Positions 5,067 to 6,507 of a DNA stretch of 6,507 nucleotides are shown in pieces. Made by a program: the position numbers and the translations under genes. Position 1 is the stretch's first letter; each line of letters starts with the position of its first letter. This stretch comes from Candidatus Neomicrothrix sp. UBA825 (GTDB lineage: Bacteria; Actinomycetota; Acidimicrobiia; Acidimicrobiales; UBA8592): the NCBI GenBank assembly GCA_002295705.1, contig DBHP01000010.1, positions 1-6,507 of the forward strand, written 5' to 3'. Below the pieces are notes generated by a model, which had not been told where the DNA came from, searched no databases, and saw only the letters and a program-made list of their open reading frames with translations.

Positions 5067-5759
5067 ATGGCTGTAAATGACGCTCAACGTCGATCTATTC
5101 GGGCGCAAGCTATCTCTATTGGTTTAGCAATATCACCATTTGGTTTGGCATTTGGAGCCCTCTGTGCTGAGTCAGGGATCGGGGTGTGGGAAGCGTTAGG
5201 TTTTTCATCAATAGTTTTTGGAGGGTCATCCCAATTTGCTGCTGTGTCAGTTCTTGCTGATGATGGGACTGTAATTGCGGCTATCACGGCCGGTTTACTT
5301 TTGAATCTTCGATCGTTAGCTTTTGGAGTCTCAATGGCGCCATCGTTGAAAGGGTCTCTTTTGTGGAGAGCCGGAGTGTCACAGTTAATGATTGATGAGT
5401 CAACAGCTATTGGTACATCCCAAGGCACTCATGAACTCAGACGCTATGGGTATCTTTGGGGCGGATTAAGTGTGTTTGTATTGTGGAATGCAACAACGCT
5501 TATAGGTGTCTCAGTTTTATCGGAAGCAGAATCCTTAATCACAGATTTAGGAATTGACGCAACAATCCCTGCAGCATTTCTCGGTTTGATTTGGAACAAG
5601 TTGGAAAATGCTAAACATAGAGCTGTTGCAGTTATCGGTGCAATAACTGCATTGATTCTTATTCCTATTACTCCCGCTGGAATTCCAGTTATTGCTGCTG
5701 CATCTGCGATTATTTGGGTTAGGCCCTGGACTATAAGGGAAGGTGATAACTATGAGTGA
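5067..5759 (+). CDS. azlC: AzlC family branched-chain amino acid exporter, large subunit
   Basis: AzlC proteins are inner-membrane proteins that, with small AzlD partners, export branched-chain amino acids; the family was named from azaleucine resistance in Bacillus subtilis. The 230-residue protein has the family length and motifs: ISPFGLAFGALCAESG (22-37), FGGSSQFAAVSVL (51-63), LLLNLRSLAFGVSMAP (77-92), QLMIDESTAIG (106-116), YLWGGLSVFVLWNATTLIG (129-147), and a hydrophobic C-terminal half with AAFLGLIWNKLENAKHRAVAV. About six to seven membrane segments are visible. The ATG at 5067 gives the usual short charged N-terminus (NDAQRRS). The end overlaps azlD by eight bases, so the two subunits should be made together. 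Substrate choice among valine, leucine, isoleucine or other compounds cannot be read from sequence. Confidence 0.92.
   Translation: MAVNDAQRRSIRAQAISIGLAISPFGLAFGALCAESGIGVWEALGFSSIVFGGSSQFAAVSVLADDGTVIAAITAGLLLNLRSLAFGVSMAPSLKGSLLWRAGVSQLMIDESTAIGTSQGTHELRRYGYLWGGLSVFVLWNATTLIGVSVLSEAESLITDLGIDATIPAAFLGLIWNKLENAKHRAVAVIGAITALILIPITPAGIPVIAAASAIIWVRPWTIREGDNYE
5736..5743 (+). promoter_or_regulatory. Ribosome binding site deciding the azlD start
   Basis: AGGGAAGG at the end of azlC lies eight bases before ATG 5752. The alternative GTG start at 5743 would overlap this site, so ATG 5752 is the better start. Confidence 0.6.
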
Positions 5760-6066
5760 CGCTGGTCTTGTTGTTGTCCTTTTAGGAGCTGGAACTTACG
5801 TGCTTAAGGCATTAGGGCCAATGTATTTTGGGAACCGCAGAGAATTACCTTCCAAATTCAAGAAAATAGCTCTCTTGTTGCCAACACCTCTGATTGCGGC
5901 TCTGGTTATAACTAGCACATTTAGTTCCGATAATGTAATTACGTTAGATGCTCGAATTATCGGTGTTATAGCTGCTGGTATTGCACTCTGGAAGAAACTT
6001 CCCTTTGTATTTGTTGTGGTAATTGCTGCATTCGCAACTGCTCTATTTCGGCTGTTCGTTGTATGA
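5752..6066 (+). CDS. azlD: AzlD family branched-chain amino acid exporter, small subunit
   Basis: AzlD is the small membrane partner of AzlC. The 104-residue protein shows the family pattern: an N-terminal helix leading into GAGTYVLKALGPMYFGNRRELP (12-33), then a hydrophobic stretch with LLLPTPLIAALVITSTF (41-57), LDARIIGVIAAGIALWKKLPF (65-85), and a last helix ending in ALFRLFVV. Four membrane segments are likely. The start at ATG 5752 overlaps the last eight bases of azlC and has a good ribosome binding site, the classic arrangement for coupled translation of a two-subunit transporter. The possible GTG at 5743 would add only three residues. Confidence 0.92.
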   Translation: MSDAGLVVVLLGAGTYVLKALGPMYFGNRRELPSKFKKIALLLPTPLIAALVITSTFSSDNVITLDARIIGVIAAGIALWKKLPFVFVVVIAAFATALFRLFVV

Positions 6067-6115
6067 CGAACTTTAGGTGTGACATAAAAACTAATCAGGA
6101 AAGTTAAACAGGGGA

Positions 6116-6121
6116 TAGGAT
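6116..6121 (+). promoter_or_regulatory. Possible -10 box for the last gene
   Basis: TAGGAT fits TAnnnT and ends six bases before the GTG at 6128, exactly where a leaderless message would start. The same bases are also purine-rich (GGGGATAGGA, 6111-6120) and could instead be a ribosome binding site seven bases before the GTG. Sequence alone does not decide between the two. No clear -35 box is seen at the right distance; GTGACA at 6079-6084 is too far away. Confidence 0.3.
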
Positions 6122-6127
6122 ACATCT

Positions 6128-6466
6128 GTGAGCGAATTGACCGAAAATCTTATTCAGGAACCAAAAGTCGTCAGTAATGAAAAAGCTCAAAATATGTTTT
6201 CTACTGCGATGGTTATATCTGGAATACGCTGTGCTTTCACATATGTGATTTTCCCTATATTCGCACCCGCTTTAGGAATAGCCTCTGGAGTAGGATCGGG
6301 TATCGGCTTAGTGGCAAGCATCATTGGAATAGCTGCAAATTTCTACAGCATTAAGCGGTTTCATTCTTCCAATCATCAATGGAAATGGCGAATTACAACG
6401 CTCAATGTGGCTGTTATTGTCTTGTTAGGAGTGTTACTTATCCTTGACGATGCGTCACTAACTTAG
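6128..6466 (+). CDS. Small membrane protein of unknown function, three helices
   Basis: The 112-residue protein has a hydrophilic, acidic N-terminus (1 to about 24) and three hydrophobic stretches at about 25-47, 51-73 and 88-107. The first contains SGIRCAFTYVIFPIFAPALGI. The second is rich in Gly and Ala (GVGSGIGLVASIIGIAANF). Between the second and third is a basic, aromatic loop (SIKRFHSSNHQWKWR, 74-88). I have an impression of similar short membrane proteins in other actinobacteria, but no function or family name can be given. The GTG start is preceded by GGGGATAGGA. It is 61 bases after azlD. Whether it belongs with azlCD is open, since a possible promoter lies between them. Confidence 0.75.
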   Translation: MSELTENLIQEPKVVSNEKAQNMFSTAMVISGIRCAFTYVIFPIFAPALGIASGVGSGIGLVASIIGIAANFYSIKRFHSSNHQWKWRITTLNVAVIVLLGVLLILDDASLT

Positions 6467-6507
6467 GCATAGCGTAAACTTTCTTGAGCCACTATCATGT
6501 AAAGCAT

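Noticed and set aside
5084..5428. A 114-codon minus strand frame opposite azlC
   Set aside because: It lies wholly across a well-supported gene, has no family features and no sensible start signal. The same applies to the other minus strand frames in the window.
6467..6507. TATCAT at 6493-6498 as a -10 box for a gene beyond the window
   Set aside because: No -35 box at the right distance, and nothing downstream is visible to support it.

Overview
The window reads as chromosomal core DNA of an actinobacterium with moderate-to-low GC content. All genes lie on the + strand. The best guess is a marine or freshwater member of the Acidimicrobiia-like lineages. This rests on three things: the actinobacterial style of the proteins (SSB core ending in ADDVAPSLRWA, S18 of the Cys-less type, an actinobacterial luciferase-like monooxygenase C-terminus), the order rpsF-ssb-rpsR-rplI-dnaB familiar from actinobacteria, and several genes that seem to be transcribed without a 5' leader. 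The lineage call is inference from pattern, not from a search.

Layout. Positions 1-393 hold the 3' part of a luciferase-like monooxygenase gene whose start lies outside the window. After an 87-base gap with a possible promoter comes panB (481-1365), the first committed step of pantothenate synthesis. A 109-base gap follows, carrying a GC-rich double hairpin just ahead of a strong ribosome binding site. Then comes the tight cluster rpsF (S6), ssb, rpsR (S18) and rplI (L9) at 1475-3193, with gaps of 35 and 17 bases and a 4-base ATGA overlap. A 214-base non-coding stretch separates rplI from dnaB (3408-4817). It holds two DnaA-box-like repeats and a promoter placed so that the dnaB mRNA should begin at or within a few bases of the ATG. 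Two bases after dnaB lies a gene for a 66-residue two-helix membrane protein. Next are azlC-azlD (5067-6066, overlapping by 8 bases), a branched-chain amino acid exporter pair, and finally a 112-residue membrane protein of unknown function.

How the genes fit together. S6 and S18 bind each other and 16S rRNA in the platform of the 30S subunit, L9 belongs to the 50S subunit, and SSB and DnaB are replication-fork proteins. The cluster therefore couples ribosome supply with replication. The double hairpin before rpsF is in the right place for feedback by the S6:S18 pair on its own operon. PanB uses 2-oxoisovalerate, the direct precursor of valine, and AzlCD exports branched-chain amino acids. That link is thematic only, since the two lie in separate transcription units.

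The region is mostly ordinary housekeeping DNA and I see no phage, transposon, CRISPR, tRNA or rRNA. The points most worth a second look are the unusually long charged tail of S18 with its PRE repeats, the rpsF leader structure, the repeats and leaderless promoter before dnaB, and the two uncharacterised membrane proteins.
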